The notes beneath the pieces are model-generated. The model had not been told where the DNA came from and did not search any database. It worked only from the letters and a program-made list of their open reading frames with translations. A stretch of DNA of 64,000 bases from an uncultured Clostridiaceae bacterium (GTDB lineage Bacteria; Bacillota; Clostridia; TANB77; CAG-465), in the NCBI GenBank assembly GCA_947169155.1, contig CAMVON010000001.1, forward strand, positions 186,001-250,000, in the 5' to 3' direction. Below, one piece after another: positions 1 to 7,762 of this stretch. The first letter of the stretch is position 1, and every line of letters starts with the position of its first letter. The translations under genes and the position numbers were made by a program.

Positions 1-7
1 ATATTTG

Positions 8-36
8 TTGAAATTAGTTATATTATTTTGTATAAT
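8..36 (+). promoter_or_regulatory. Sigma-A-like promoter for the envelope gene cluster
   Basis: TTGAAA at 8-13 and TATAAT at 31-36 are separated by exactly 17 bases. The first gene begins at 91, so the 5' leader is about 48 bases. A hairpin followed by T residues overlaps the predicted transcription start. Confidence 0.7.
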
Positions 37-38
37 AA

Positions 39-72
39 AATAGTAACATACTAAAGATGTTATTATTTTTTG
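39..72 (+). terminator. Hairpin plus T-run at the window start
   Basis: AATAGTAACAT (39-49) pairs with ATGTTATTATT (57-67) with one G.T pair and is followed by TTTT. It is probably the terminator of a gene lying before the window. It overlaps the start site expected from the promoter at 8-36, so an attenuating role cannot be excluded. Confidence 0.45.
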
Positions 73-90
73 TGAAAAGAGAGGGAAAAA

Positions 91-1068
91 ATGAAAAAAT
101 TCTTTAAAGGACTTTTAAAAGTAATAGGAGTTTTATTATTTGAAATTATTTATATTGTAGGGCTTGGAATATATTTGATATATTATACAAATCTATTTTC
201 TACAACAAAAGAGATGATAGTTACTACATCTATGACAACAATGACACATCAATATTTTGCAACATGGTTCTTATCTGATGAAGAAATTAATGATATTTTA
301 TCTAGAGCAAGAGGATCTGTTGAAGCTGTAGAACAAAATCTAGAAGATATTGAAATTAAACAAACAGAAAAACAAACTAATACTGAAGGTATTAAGATAG
401 AAGACGTAAGTACAGATACTTTCAAAGGATATCTTATGATTATTGATGATCCATCTCGTGTAGATTTGGTTGTTGGACCTAAAGTTCCTACAGTTGGTTC
501 TACTACATCTCAAATAGTTGAGGCTTATGGTGCAGTAGCAGGAATTAATGCTGGCGGACTTGCAGATGATGCTGCAGGTACTGGAGCTGTTCCTACTGGA
601 CTTTTAATTGTAGATAGTAAATATTATGATAGTATATTTAACTATTGGGAAGATTGTAGTATGTGTGGATTTACTCAAGATAATATTTTATATGTATCAG
701 ATAGTATTTATCCAAGTTCAGTTGAAAGTTTAAATTTAAGATGTGCTATTTCATTTGGACCTGCTTTAATTATAAATGGTCAACCAAGAATATATGGTGC
801 ATATGGATGGGGTGTTCAACCTAGAACTTGTATTGCACAAAGACAAGATGGCGCTGTTTTATTCTTAGTTATTGATGGAAGACAAGCGGATAGTTATGGA
901 GCAACTTTAAAACAAGCTCAAGATATACTACTTAACTATGGTGCATATAACGCATTTAATCTAGATGGTGGTGCTTCATCTACTATGGTATTTGATGGTA
1001 ATGTAGTAAATAAACCAAGTGATATTGCTGGTGAACGTTATGTTCCTACAGCATTTATCGTTAAATAG
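91..1068 (+). CDS. Phosphodiester glycosidase (NAGPA) family protein, membrane-anchored
   Basis: This 325-residue protein has an N-terminal membrane segment (about residues 9-31), a short linker, and a C-terminal domain of the phosphodiester glycosidase family (NAGPA/DUF2233, also found in exopolysaccharide-related proteins). Family-typical glycine-rich motifs are visible: GAVAGINAGG near residue 148 and NLDGGASSTMV near residue 290. The family acts on phosphodiester-linked sugars; in Gram-positives a role in wall-polymer or exopolysaccharide turnover outside the membrane is likely, but the substrate is unknown. The ATG is preceded by GAGAGGG at normal spacing. Downstream genes follow closely and suggest an envelope operon. 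Confidence 0.85.
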   Translation: MKKFFKGLLKVIGVLLFEIIYIVGLGIYLIYYTNLFSTTKEMIVTTSMTTMTHQYFATWFLSDEEINDILSRARGSVEAVEQNLEDIEIKQTEKQTNTEGIKIEDVSTDTFKGYLMIIDDPSRVDLVVGPKVPTVGSTTSQIVEAYGAVAGINAGGLADDAAGTGAVPTGLLIVDSKYYDSIFNYWEDCSMCGFTQDNILYVSDSIYPSSVESLNLRCAISFGPALIINGQPRIYGAYGWGVQPRTCIAQRQDGAVLFLVIDGRQADSYGATLKQAQDILLNYGAYNAFNLDGGASSTMVFDGNVVNKPSDIAGERYVPTAFIVK

Positions 1069-1094
1069 TTATATGAGAGGAAGAGGTAGAATTA

Positions 1095-2159
1095 ATGAAA
1101 AAATTTAGAAAAATTCTAATTAAATTTTTTATAATGATTGCTGTTGGTACAGGAATTACTTTTGGAATTTTAAAAGCGGTAGATCACTGGTTATATAAAA
1201 TATCTCAATCTAGTTATCTAGAAGTTGAAACTTATAGAACTGGTGGAGAAGTTACTTTAAAAGATGAAGACATAATTGAAATACCAGATGGTGCTGAACA
1301 ATTACAATTTTCATATAATAATAAATATTATGCATATATTGAAAATGGAAGCATTCACATTCATACAATAGCAGATAAAAAAGAGTATTGTGTGGTAACA
1401 GATACTAATCCAATTTGTTATTTCTATATGTTATATGATAAAAACTTGTTAATGTACTTTACACAAGAAGGAGATGGATCTTATTCAACAATTACTTTAA
1501 AAACTTTTGAGATTGCTACTCAAAGATCTACTTTATATAATGACTTTGATGTTAGAAACTTCTCAAGAATTAAAGATATTACAATGTCTCCACTTGTTAA
1601 TATTATTTATATCAATGTTGAAACTAAGAGTGGTGTATCTACTAATAATACAATCTATAAAATCGACTTATTTAACTCAATGTCTCAAGTAAGATCTGGA
1701 AGTATAATTTCTAGAATTAGAATGTTACAACACGTTGATAGATTATATTATGGTGATACTAATGGTGGTGTTTATACTGCTGGAGCTACAGTTAACTACT
1801 TGTTTGGTTATGCAGATGTTGAACTTATTGGTATTAACTCAAATTTAGCTAATGCTGACGATAGTGAAAAACAATACTATTTAGACACTCAAACTCATGA
1901 TAAAGTATATATTGTTAGTGCTGGAAGCTTAATTGATACATTATATTTAAGTGATTCAGACATTGTTACAACATACAATGAGTATGGTGATGTTTATTTA
2001 GTATATCCAACATATATCTTAAAAATAACAGGTAAAAATCCATATAAACGTATTGCTAAACTTTCAAAATATGTAACTTTTGAGGCAATAAAAGGTGATA
2101 CAGTTTATTTAAGAACATCTAATAATAAGATAATAACTACTAAATTACTAGACAACTAG
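1095..2159 (+). CDS. Membrane-anchored extracytoplasmic protein of unknown function
   Basis: The protein has 354 residues with one N-terminal hydrophobic segment (about residues 9-27) and a long extracytoplasmic part rich in Tyr, Ser, Thr and short beta-strand-like stretches. The alternation resembles a small beta-propeller (DUF5050-like), but I cannot name a family with certainty. It starts 26 bases after the glycosidase gene with GAGGAAGAGG upstream, so the two are probably co-transcribed. A 14-bp perfect hairpin covers its stop codon and separates it from the PAP2 gene. It may be an accessory factor for the neighbouring wall enzymes; this is inference from context only. Confidence 0.55.
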   Translation: MKKFRKILIKFFIMIAVGTGITFGILKAVDHWLYKISQSSYLEVETYRTGGEVTLKDEDIIEIPDGAEQLQFSYNNKYYAYIENGSIHIHTIADKKEYCVVTDTNPICYFYMLYDKNLLMYFTQEGDGSYSTITLKTFEIATQRSTLYNDFDVRNFSRIKDITMSPLVNIIYINVETKSGVSTNNTIYKIDLFNSMSQVRSGSIISRIRMLQHVDRLYYGDTNGGVYTAGATVNYLFGYADVELIGINSNLANADDSEKQYYLDTQTHDKVYIVSAGSLIDTLYLSDSDIVTTYNEYGDVYLVYPTYILKITGKNPYKRIAKLSKYVTFEAIKGDTVYLRTSNNKIITTKLLDN

Positions 2160-2172
2160 TCTAGTAATTTAG
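2140..2172 (+). repeat. Long perfect hairpin across a stop codon, without T-run
   Basis: CTAAATTACTAGAC (2140-2153) is fully complementary to GTCTAGTAATTTAG (2159-2172) with a 5-base loop containing part of the stop codon. No T-run follows, so it is not a standard terminator. Its 3' arm runs into the AGGG in front of an ATG at 2180, so it may set message stability or limit translation of the next gene. Confidence 0.7.
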
Positions 2173-2197
2173 GGTTTATATGAAAGGAAAATTTTAT

Positions 2198-2902
2198 ATG
2201 AAAAAAACAAATTACTTATTATCATTTATCCTTTTAGTTGTTGCTGTTGTATTTACAGTTTTAGTAGCTAAAGTGGATGTTAAGACAGTTACAGTTAAAC
2301 CTATTGATGGAGTAACTCAAGCTGAAACATTAACAACTGAAGTTGGTCTTTCAACACTAAATCAATCAGTATCAGATAAAATTGGTTTTAATAATACATT
2401 TTATAAAATTTCAAAATATGCAGGATATCTTGCATTAGTGTTTATAGCTTTTTATGGTTTTACAGGACTTATTGAACTACTACAAAAGAAAAGTTTAAAA
2501 GGTGTTAATAAAGCATTATATATACTTGCAGCTTTTTATGTATGTGTTGCAATAGTTTATGTTTTATTTGAAGTTGTAGTTATAAATAACAGACCTGTAG
2601 ATATGGGAGAAGGTTTAGAAGCTTCATTCCCTTCATCTCATACAATGCTTGCACTTTGTGTTTGTGGAAGCTCACTAATAGTTAGTAAATATATAATTAA
2701 AAAAGATAATTTTAGAAAATGTTTAAATTTAATATCATGGGTAGTTATGCTTCTTGTAGTATGTACAAGAACTTTATCTGGTGTTCATTGGATTACAGAC
2801 ATTTTTGGTGGAATACTTATTTCTGTTTTCATGCTAAATGTATTTTCAAATGCTGTTAAATGTTTAGACAAAGCAGAAAAAGAAGAAAAAGTTGAACAAT
2901 AA
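2198..2902 (+). CDS. PAP2-family membrane phosphatase
   Basis: This is a polytopic membrane protein of 234 residues with the three PAP2 (type 2 phosphatidic acid phosphatase) signatures: NNRPVDMG (motif 1 arginine), FPSSHTMLA near residue 145 (motif 2 histidine), and RTLSGVHWITDIFGG near residue 191 (motif 3, R...H...D). Enzymes of this family dephosphorylate lipid phosphates such as undecaprenyl pyrophosphate or phosphatidic acid at the outer membrane face. I prefer the ATG at 2198, which has AAAGGA eight bases upstream, over the ATG at 2180 that adds six residues and whose AGGG overlaps a hairpin. Its neighbours suggest a role in wall-polymer precursor recycling. Confidence 0.88.
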   Translation: MKKTNYLLSFILLVVAVVFTVLVAKVDVKTVTVKPIDGVTQAETLTTEVGLSTLNQSVSDKIGFNNTFYKISKYAGYLALVFIAFYGFTGLIELLQKKSLKGVNKALYILAAFYVCVAIVYVLFEVVVINNRPVDMGEGLEASFPSSHTMLALCVCGSSLIVSKYIIKKDNFRKCLNLISWVVMLLVVCTRTLSGVHWITDIFGGILISVFMLNVFSNAVKCLDKAEKEEKVEQ

Positions 2903-2908
2903 AATTTT

Positions 2909-2942
2909 GAGCATTAGATTCTTTTTCTAATGCTCTTTTTTA
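2909..2942 (+). terminator. Rho-independent terminator after PAP2 gene
   Basis: GAGCATTAGA pairs with TCTAATGCTC and is followed by a run of Ts. The lysozyme gene begins only 13 bases later. Confidence 0.85.
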
Positions 2943-2954
2943 AAAGGTGATATA

Positions 2955-4565
2955 ATGAGAAAAATTAAAATAATACTACTATTTATTTTTATAGTTTCTT
3001 TGTTTTTTGGCTTTTCAAATACATATGCTACAACTAATTTTAATGTTCCTAGAAAAGCTATGAAAATTTATGATAAGCTAGACTTAAATAGCATTGTTCA
3101 ATCAGATAATAATTCATATACATTTACAACTTCAAATCCAGATGTTGTTTCAATTACTGAAAATGTTGCAGTAGCAAATAAATTTGGACAAGCAACAATT
3201 ACTGTTAGTGATGAAAATAGCACTGACACAATTAGTATTTCATCTGGATATTATGTTGGTATAGATGTTTCTGTTTGGAATGGAGATGTAGATTGGCCTA
3301 GAGTTAAAGCTCAGGGAATAGACTTTGCTATGATTAGATCATCATATGGTTGGTATGATGAATATGATGCAGCTGCTGGAAAAGAATATAATTTTCAATA
3401 TGATAAAAAATTGCAAAGAAATGTAAAAGGCGCAATAGATAATGATATACAATTTGGAATTTATCATTACTCATATGCAGATACTATTGCTGAGGCAGAA
3501 ATGGAAGCAGAGTATGTAATTAGTGCTATTAATAGTCTAGGAGATGAGTATATAAATAAAATGAGTCTTCCAGTTACATATGATGTTGAGCATGTAACGA
3601 CTCTTAGCAAAAAAGAATTAACAGATATTGTTGTAACTTTTTGCACAAAGATTACCGAAGCTGGATACAAGCCAATGATATATGCAAATACAGATTTCTT
3701 TTTAAATAAACTAGAACTTTCAAGGCTTACAACAATGCTTTATGATTTATGGTATGCTTGGCCTACATATTCTCCAAATTTTAATAATAAAATGGCAATT
3801 CGTGGTACAGATGTAGTACCAATTATGTGGCAGTATTCTTGGGAAGGGGACATTGCTGGAGCACAAACATCTGGTGGAGAGCTGGATATGGATGTTTTAT
3901 ATATGAAAGATAGAGTTAAAGTTGAAGTGTATAATTTAGATACTTTAATAGATTTTTATGGTGTGAACAAAGGTGAGGCACTAGATATTGAACTTCCTCA
4001 ACTTGAAAAAGAGGGATATGTTTTTGAAGGTTATTTAGATCAAGAAGATAATTTAGTAGATAGTAGCACTATATATAATGAAGACACAAGACTTGATGCT
4101 AAGTTTTCTAAAATTAAAATCACCTCAATTATTCCTGTGAATACTCAATTAGAGATAGATAGTGTTTATACAAAATATATATCTTTTGACATTTTGCCAA
4201 AGGAGGCTTCTTTAGTAGATGAAACAATAAGTTATGAGGTTGCAGATAAAACAATTTTAGATGTTGAAGCTAATACTGGTAAGATACTACCAAGAAAAGA
4301 TGGTAAGACAACAGTAACATGTGTATTAGATTCGGATAATAGTATAAAGGCAACTGTTTTGGTTAATGTTCATCTTGGATATGTTAAAGGCGATTTAGAT
4401 AGAAATAATCTTGTTGATGCAAATGATGCATCTATTGCTTTAGAAATATTTAAAAGTGAATCTCAAACTCAAGAAGATCTAAAATATGGTGATATGGACG
4501 ATAATGGAATAATTGATGCAAATGATGCGTCTTTAATACTAGAAGTATATAAGATAAATAAATAA
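2955..4565 (+). CDS. Secreted GH25 lysozyme with Ig-like regions and C-terminal dockerin pair
   Basis: The 536-residue protein carries a signal peptide (about 1-25), a short Ig-like region, a GH25 muramidase domain (about 100-310; GIDVSVWNGDVDW and the catalytic-type LPVTYDVEH), a further repeat-like segment, a second bacterial Ig-like region (about 390-470), and two calcium-loop repeats at about 479-500 (GDLDRNNLVDANDAS) and 513-534 (GDMDDNGIIDANDAS), a type I dockerin arrangement. GH25 enzymes cleave the MurNAc-GlcNAc bond of peptidoglycan. A dockerin on a lysozyme suggests docking to a cohesin-bearing surface protein, but no cohesin is visible in the window. It starts at an ATG behind AAAGGTG. 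Confidence 0.9.
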   Translation: MRKIKIILLFIFIVSLFFGFSNTYATTNFNVPRKAMKIYDKLDLNSIVQSDNNSYTFTTSNPDVVSITENVAVANKFGQATITVSDENSTDTISISSGYYVGIDVSVWNGDVDWPRVKAQGIDFAMIRSSYGWYDEYDAAAGKEYNFQYDKKLQRNVKGAIDNDIQFGIYHYSYADTIAEAEMEAEYVISAINSLGDEYINKMSLPVTYDVEHVTTLSKKELTDIVVTFCTKITEAGYKPMIYANTDFFLNKLELSRLTTMLYDLWYAWPTYSPNFNNKMAIRGTDVVPIMWQYSWEGDIAGAQTSGGELDMDVLYMKDRVKVEVYNLDTLIDFYGVNKGEALDIELPQLEKEGYVFEGYLDQEDNLVDSSTIYNEDTRLDAKFSKIKITSIIPVNTQLEIDSVYTKYISFDILPKEASLVDETISYEVADKTILDVEANTGKILPRKDGKTTVTCVLDSDNSIKATVLVNVHLGYVKGDLDRNNLVDANDASIALEIFKSESQTQEDLKYGDMDDNGIIDANDASLILEVYKINK

Positions 4566-4569
4566 ACTT

Positions 4570-4613
4570 AATAATAAAGTGTAAATTTTTTAGTTTATGC
4601 TTTATTATTTTTT
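4570..4613 (+). terminator. Terminator after the GH25 gene
   Basis: AATAATAAAG (4570-4579) pairs with CTTTATTATT (4600-4609), with extra pairing inside the loop, and is followed by Ts. Confidence 0.65.
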
Positions 4614-4645
4614 CGTTTTTGTATATAATTTTAGTAGGTGAATTT

Positions 4646-5581
4646 ATGATAATATCTAATGAAGTTAAGAAAAATGTTAAAGTATCAATTTTTTCTTCTT
4701 CAAATAGTATATTAGATATAATAAAAAATGAATTAGTAAATATTGGATATAAAGTAGCAGAGTATACACAAATAGATGCATTAAATAATGATATACAAAA
4801 GGGGAAGATTAAGCTTCTTTTGCTTCCTGAAAGCTTAAATTTGTCTTTTAACGAATTAAATTTAGAAAATACCAAAGTTATATTATATGATGACAAAAAT
4901 CTAAATTTAGACGTTTTAAAAGTTGAATTGTATTATAATTGCAAGCTTATAGAAAATGAAGAAAAAATAGATTTTGAAAAATATAAATTAGAGTTGGTTG
5001 GTAACTTAGTTGAAAGCATATCACATAAGATTCAAGCAAATTTATTAATACTTGGTGCAAGTCAGAATATTATTAAAATGCTTAGTCAAGAAAAGGACGA
5101 AAATGCTGAGAAAAAAGATATTTTAAATAATCTTTATACTAAAAATGATAATGCTTTAGACAAAGCAAATGTGTTATTACAACTTGTATCGAATGCAACA
5201 AATATTTCTCATGAATCAATCATGTCTGGAGATGAGATTGAAGATACAATAAATCTTATACTGGATGAATATTTAAAAGATAACCTTAAAGTTTTAAAAA
5301 TTGATAGAAAGCTAAAAGAAGGATCATACATATGTGGACCTTTAAATGACGTTATATTTGTTACATGCAGAATTGTAAAATATCTTGTTGAAATTAATGA
5401 GTCAAGTATTGAAATTTGCATAACTGAAGATGCAGAAAACTGGTATTTTAAAATTAGTAATGCAAATAAGTGTGATACAGACTTTTTAGATAAGATAAAA
5501 AGGTTTGTTACTTATGTAAAAAATGTTAGATATAAGTATGCAAATGATTCTATTATTTTGGTTATTAAGAAAATAAAATAG
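4646..5581 (+). CDS. Degenerate histidine-kinase/phosphotransferase-like protein
   Basis: Translated from the ATG at 4646 (TAGGTG upstream), the protein has 311 residues. Residues 1-105 alternate hydrophobic strands and helices like a response-regulator receiver, but the acidic pocket and phospho-acceptor Asp are not apparent. Residues 115-200 are helical and contain ESISHKIQANL (His at about 127), like the H-box of a dimerisation/phosphotransfer domain. Residues 205-311 look like a GHKL ATPase fold without recognisable N, G1 or G2 boxes. This layout recalls phosphotransferases such as Spo0B or ChpT, which pass phosphate without ATP. No cognate regulator is adjacent. The assignment to this superfamily is inference. 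Confidence 0.5.
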   Translation: MIISNEVKKNVKVSIFSSSNSILDIIKNELVNIGYKVAEYTQIDALNNDIQKGKIKLLLLPESLNLSFNELNLENTKVILYDDKNLNLDVLKVELYYNCKLIENEEKIDFEKYKLELVGNLVESISHKIQANLLILGASQNIIKMLSQEKDENAEKKDILNNLYTKNDNALDKANVLLQLVSNATNISHESIMSGDEIEDTINLILDEYLKDNLKVLKIDRKLKEGSYICGPLNDVIFVTCRIVKYLVEINESSIEICITEDAENWYFKISNANKCDTDFLDKIKRFVTYVKNVRYKYANDSIILVIKKIK

Positions 5582-5622
5582 AGCTAAATGGCAGTTCATT
5601 GCTATTTAGCTTTCTTTTTTTT
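5582..5622 (+). terminator. Strong rho-independent terminator
   Basis: AGCTAAATGGCA (5582-5593) pairs with TGCTATTTAGCT (5600-5611), one G.T pair, then a long T-run. It isolates the downstream surface-protein unit. Confidence 0.9.
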
Positions 5623-5663
5623 GCGTGGGTTACATAAACTTTTACATAATTATTAAAAAAAAG

Positions 5664-5692
5664 TTGCATTTAAATTACACCTGTGCTATAAT
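5664..5692 (+). promoter_or_regulatory. Promoter for the Ser/Thr-rich surface protein
   Basis: TTGCAT (5664-5669) and TATAAT (5687-5692) with a 17-base spacer give a near-consensus promoter. The coding start is at 5839, leaving an unusually long leader of about 140 bases. Confidence 0.8.
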
Positions 5693-5699
5693 ATACAAC

Positions 5700-5838
5700 G
5701 TAATGAAATAGGGAAGAGCTAAGACAAATTTGTCAAGGCATTTAGATTCAGCAATACTTTGTTGAAAAATTAATTGGCATATTAGTTTTAATGCTCGAAG
5801 TTCTGTTTCGTTCCATTATTATTAAGGAGGAGTAAAAA
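5700..5838 (+). promoter_or_regulatory. Long 5' leader with palindrome
   Basis: The leader contains the 12-bp palindrome GACAAATTTGTC at 5723-5734 and several short inverted segments, ending in AAGGAGGAG before the ATG. I recognise no riboswitch class. The ten-base core ACAAATTTGT recurs inside an 18-bp palindrome downstream of the gene (7461-7478). Confidence 0.45.
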
Positions 5839-7287
5839 ATGAAAGAGAAAAGAGAAAAGTTAGAGAATTTTTCTTCGCTTGGCATATTTTTAGCCAATGC
5901 ACTTACAGCAGCTTTAGTCCTTGTAATGTGGGTTATCACTCATAATATTTGGATAACTGTTGGATGTTTAATTCTTCTTCCATTCTTTATGATGAAACTT
6001 TTCAACCGAGAAGTTAAATTGGTTGCAAAGATCGTCGTAGCCTTAATAGCTGCCGTGTTATTCGGAATGTTCGCTTTCTTCTTCAGGTACAAGCCTGTTG
6101 AAACAAAGCCTATTTCCAGTGACCCGGGAACTGTTATTGTAGAGGAAGATAAAAAGGACGAAGATGAAGATGATACTCCACAAGTATCTGATCAAGAAGT
6201 AATCGTTAGTCCATACGGAAACAAGAACGGCAGGAGGAGAACTCCAACTGCTCAAGAGCGTTTGACACCTACGTATTCTAATACTGGTGGAAGTTCAAAA
6301 AAAGGTGATACCGTAAATCAAGGTGAAGCTAAAGTAACCAAGGAGGGACCTGCAAACATCGTCGATACTAGCGAAAGCGAAAAGAAACAAGACGAAAAAA
6401 TACAAAAAGATGTCGAAAACGGTAAGACAAAAGTCGAACTTGGAGACGGCATAATTGCAACTACTGATGCAAAGCCTGGGGACGAGGCAACAACAAGTAC
6501 ATCTAGTAAGGATGATCACAAAGATGAAAAACCTGCAGTAGATGTAAATAGTCCAAATATTGTGGATCTTAAACCGCAAAAAGAACCGGACAAAATTCCG
6601 GAACCATTACCAGAATCTGAACAACTTAAAAAAGACGTCAAAGAAATGAGCGACGACGAGTTAAAAGATATTCTTGGTGATGTTAAACCTGCTAAAGACA
6701 ACGAGTCTGATACAACACAGACCGAAATTTCTTCTGATCAGAAATCAGAGGAGTCTACTAAACCTGATGAAGGTGCTTCAAAGTCTGAAACTGAAACAAA
6801 AGTAGAAGAACCTAAGGAGAATACTCCTGAGTCTAATAAAGACAATAATAAGGATCAAACTACTCCAGCTTCAGATCAAAATGCTCAAACCGAGGTAAAG
6901 GGGGAAGATGAGAAGAAACCTGAGTCTACTACTAACACTAAACAGGAAGAAACAACACCTAGTGTAACAAAAACTGAAGATACTACTACAGTTGTAACTG
7001 AGAAAGAGCCAGTTGTAACTCCAACTCAACCCGAATATACACCTGTAAGTATATCATCTCTTGATGGTAGTTCAGCATACGCTGGAGATTCTGTTCAATT
7101 TAAAGTGTCTGGAGATGTAAAAAGCGTTGATGGCCTAGGAGGACTTAAATACACTTTTGCTGGTGGATACATTACTGTTGATACCAATCCAGGTGAAGCT
7201 ACAGTGATAACTCCTGTTGTTACTGGCAAAGACGGAAGTACTGCTACTACTTCAGTAACAGTAAATGTTCTAAATGTTCAACAATAG
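5839..7287 (+). CDS. Membrane-anchored acidic Ser/Thr/Pro-rich surface protein with C-terminal Ig-like domain
   Basis: The 482-residue protein has two N-terminal membrane helices (about 14-38 and 41-87, the second region possibly two segments), a 300-residue linker-like middle very rich in Asp, Glu, Lys, Ser and Thr, and a C-terminal beta-sandwich-like domain of about 75 residues (from about 405) with the look of a bacterial Ig-like fold. No catalytic motif or sortase signal is visible. The middle probably projects through the wall. The gene uses visibly more G/C-ending codons and CG dinucleotides than its neighbours, which may mean different ancestry or high expression. It forms its own transcription unit with a strong promoter and AAGGAGGAG ribosome site. 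Function unknown. Confidence 0.7.
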   Translation: MKEKREKLENFSSLGIFLANALTAALVLVMWVITHNIWITVGCLILLPFFMMKLFNREVKLVAKIVVALIAAVLFGMFAFFFRYKPVETKPISSDPGTVIVEEDKKDEDEDDTPQVSDQEVIVSPYGNKNGRRRTPTAQERLTPTYSNTGGSSKKGDTVNQGEAKVTKEGPANIVDTSESEKKQDEKIQKDVENGKTKVELGDGIIATTDAKPGDEATTSTSSKDDHKDEKPAVDVNSPNIVDLKPQKEPDKIPEPLPESEQLKKDVKEMSDDELKDILGDVKPAKDNESDTTQTEISSDQKSEESTKPDEGASKSETETKVEEPKENTPESNKDNNKDQTTPASDQNAQTEVKGEDEKKPESTTNTKQEETTPSVTKTEDTTTVVTEKEPVVTPTQPEYTPVSISSLDGSSAYAGDSVQFKVSGDVKSVDGLGGLKYTFAGGYITVDTNPGEATVITPVVTGKDGSTATTSVTVNVLNVQQ

Positions 7288-7460
7288 ACTAAACCTTAGA
7301 GATAGGTTTTAAGTAAGTTGACATTCCGAATAACACGATAATTTGAACGAACATTCAATATTAAAGAATTTCAAACGGTGAAAAAATCTCAAAAGCTTTG
7401 GAGTAGAGAGAGCATTTTACTAAATATGTTGTCATACATATAAATTAAAAAGGAGTCTTG

Positions 7461-7478
7461 CTATACAAATTTGTATAG
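7461..7478. repeat. 18-bp perfect palindrome, operator-like
   Basis: CTATACAAATTTGTATAG reads the same on both strands. Its core ACAAATTTGT matches the core of the 12-bp palindrome at 5723-5734 in the leader of the preceding gene. It could be a repressor operator or a small RNA hairpin. Confidence 0.65.
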
Positions 7479-7539
7479 ATACTAATATGTATGATTATAA
7501 TATCATTTATCACAACTTGCTTTTTTTAATAAAAGTATA

Positions 7540-7737
7540 GGTGAAAATATCCTAAAACCGTAAATAAATCTTGTAGTTTTACATAAGATTGAAAGACGCG
7601 TTGGTGGACATACAGATAGCATTTATGCTAAGCTCGTATGTAAAAAAGATAGATAAATGCATATTTAATATATCGGTGGAGTGGGATTAGTATTCCATGG
7701 TTAAAGAGAATTTCATTTATGAAATTCTTTTTTTTAT
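7540..7737 (+). ncRNA. Candidate structured small RNA, class not recognised
   Basis: The last 200 bases before the terminator fold locally: AATCTT...AAGATT around 7567-7590, a nested hairpin with ACATAC...GTATGT outside and AGCAT...ATGCT inside (about 7610-7645), and TGGGAT...ATTCCA near 7682-7698. None of the diagnostic sequences of tmRNA, RNase P RNA or SRP RNA is present. A 5' end and promoter are not clear, so this may instead be the end of a long mRNA tail. Confidence 0.35.
7707..7735 (+). terminator. Rho-independent terminator
   Basis: AGAATTTCA (7707-7715) pairs with TGAAATTCT (7720-7728) around a TTTA loop, followed by eight Ts. Confidence 0.9.
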
Positions 7738-7762
7738 GCCAAAAAAAGAAGTAGTAAAATTA

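Larger units (their letters stand above)
7288..7762 (+). other. 475-base non-coding block with structured segments
   Basis: No credible reading frame lies here. The block holds a hairpin just after the coding region (AAACCT 7291-7296 with AGGTTT 7304-7309), a TTGACA at 7318-7323 without a good -10 box, an 18-bp perfect palindrome at 7461-7478, several inverted segments between 7540 and 7700 and a clear terminator at 7707-7735. It may be a long 3' untranslated region or contain a separate small RNA. Confidence 0.5.

Noticed and set aside
4450..4896. 148-residue minus-strand frame over the GH25 dockerin end and the next gene
   Set aside because: It crosses a terminator and two well-supported plus-strand genes and has no family resemblance.
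7318..7346. TTGACA as promoter of a small RNA at 7.3 kb
   Set aside because: The best -10-like sequence (GATAAT) lies only 13 bases away and no good box is at 16-18 bases, so I do not call a promoter here.
7540..7737. 6S, tmRNA, SRP or RNase P identity for the structured block
   Set aside because: The conserved core sequences of tmRNA, RNase P and SRP are missing, and the long bulged hairpin of 6S could not be formed.
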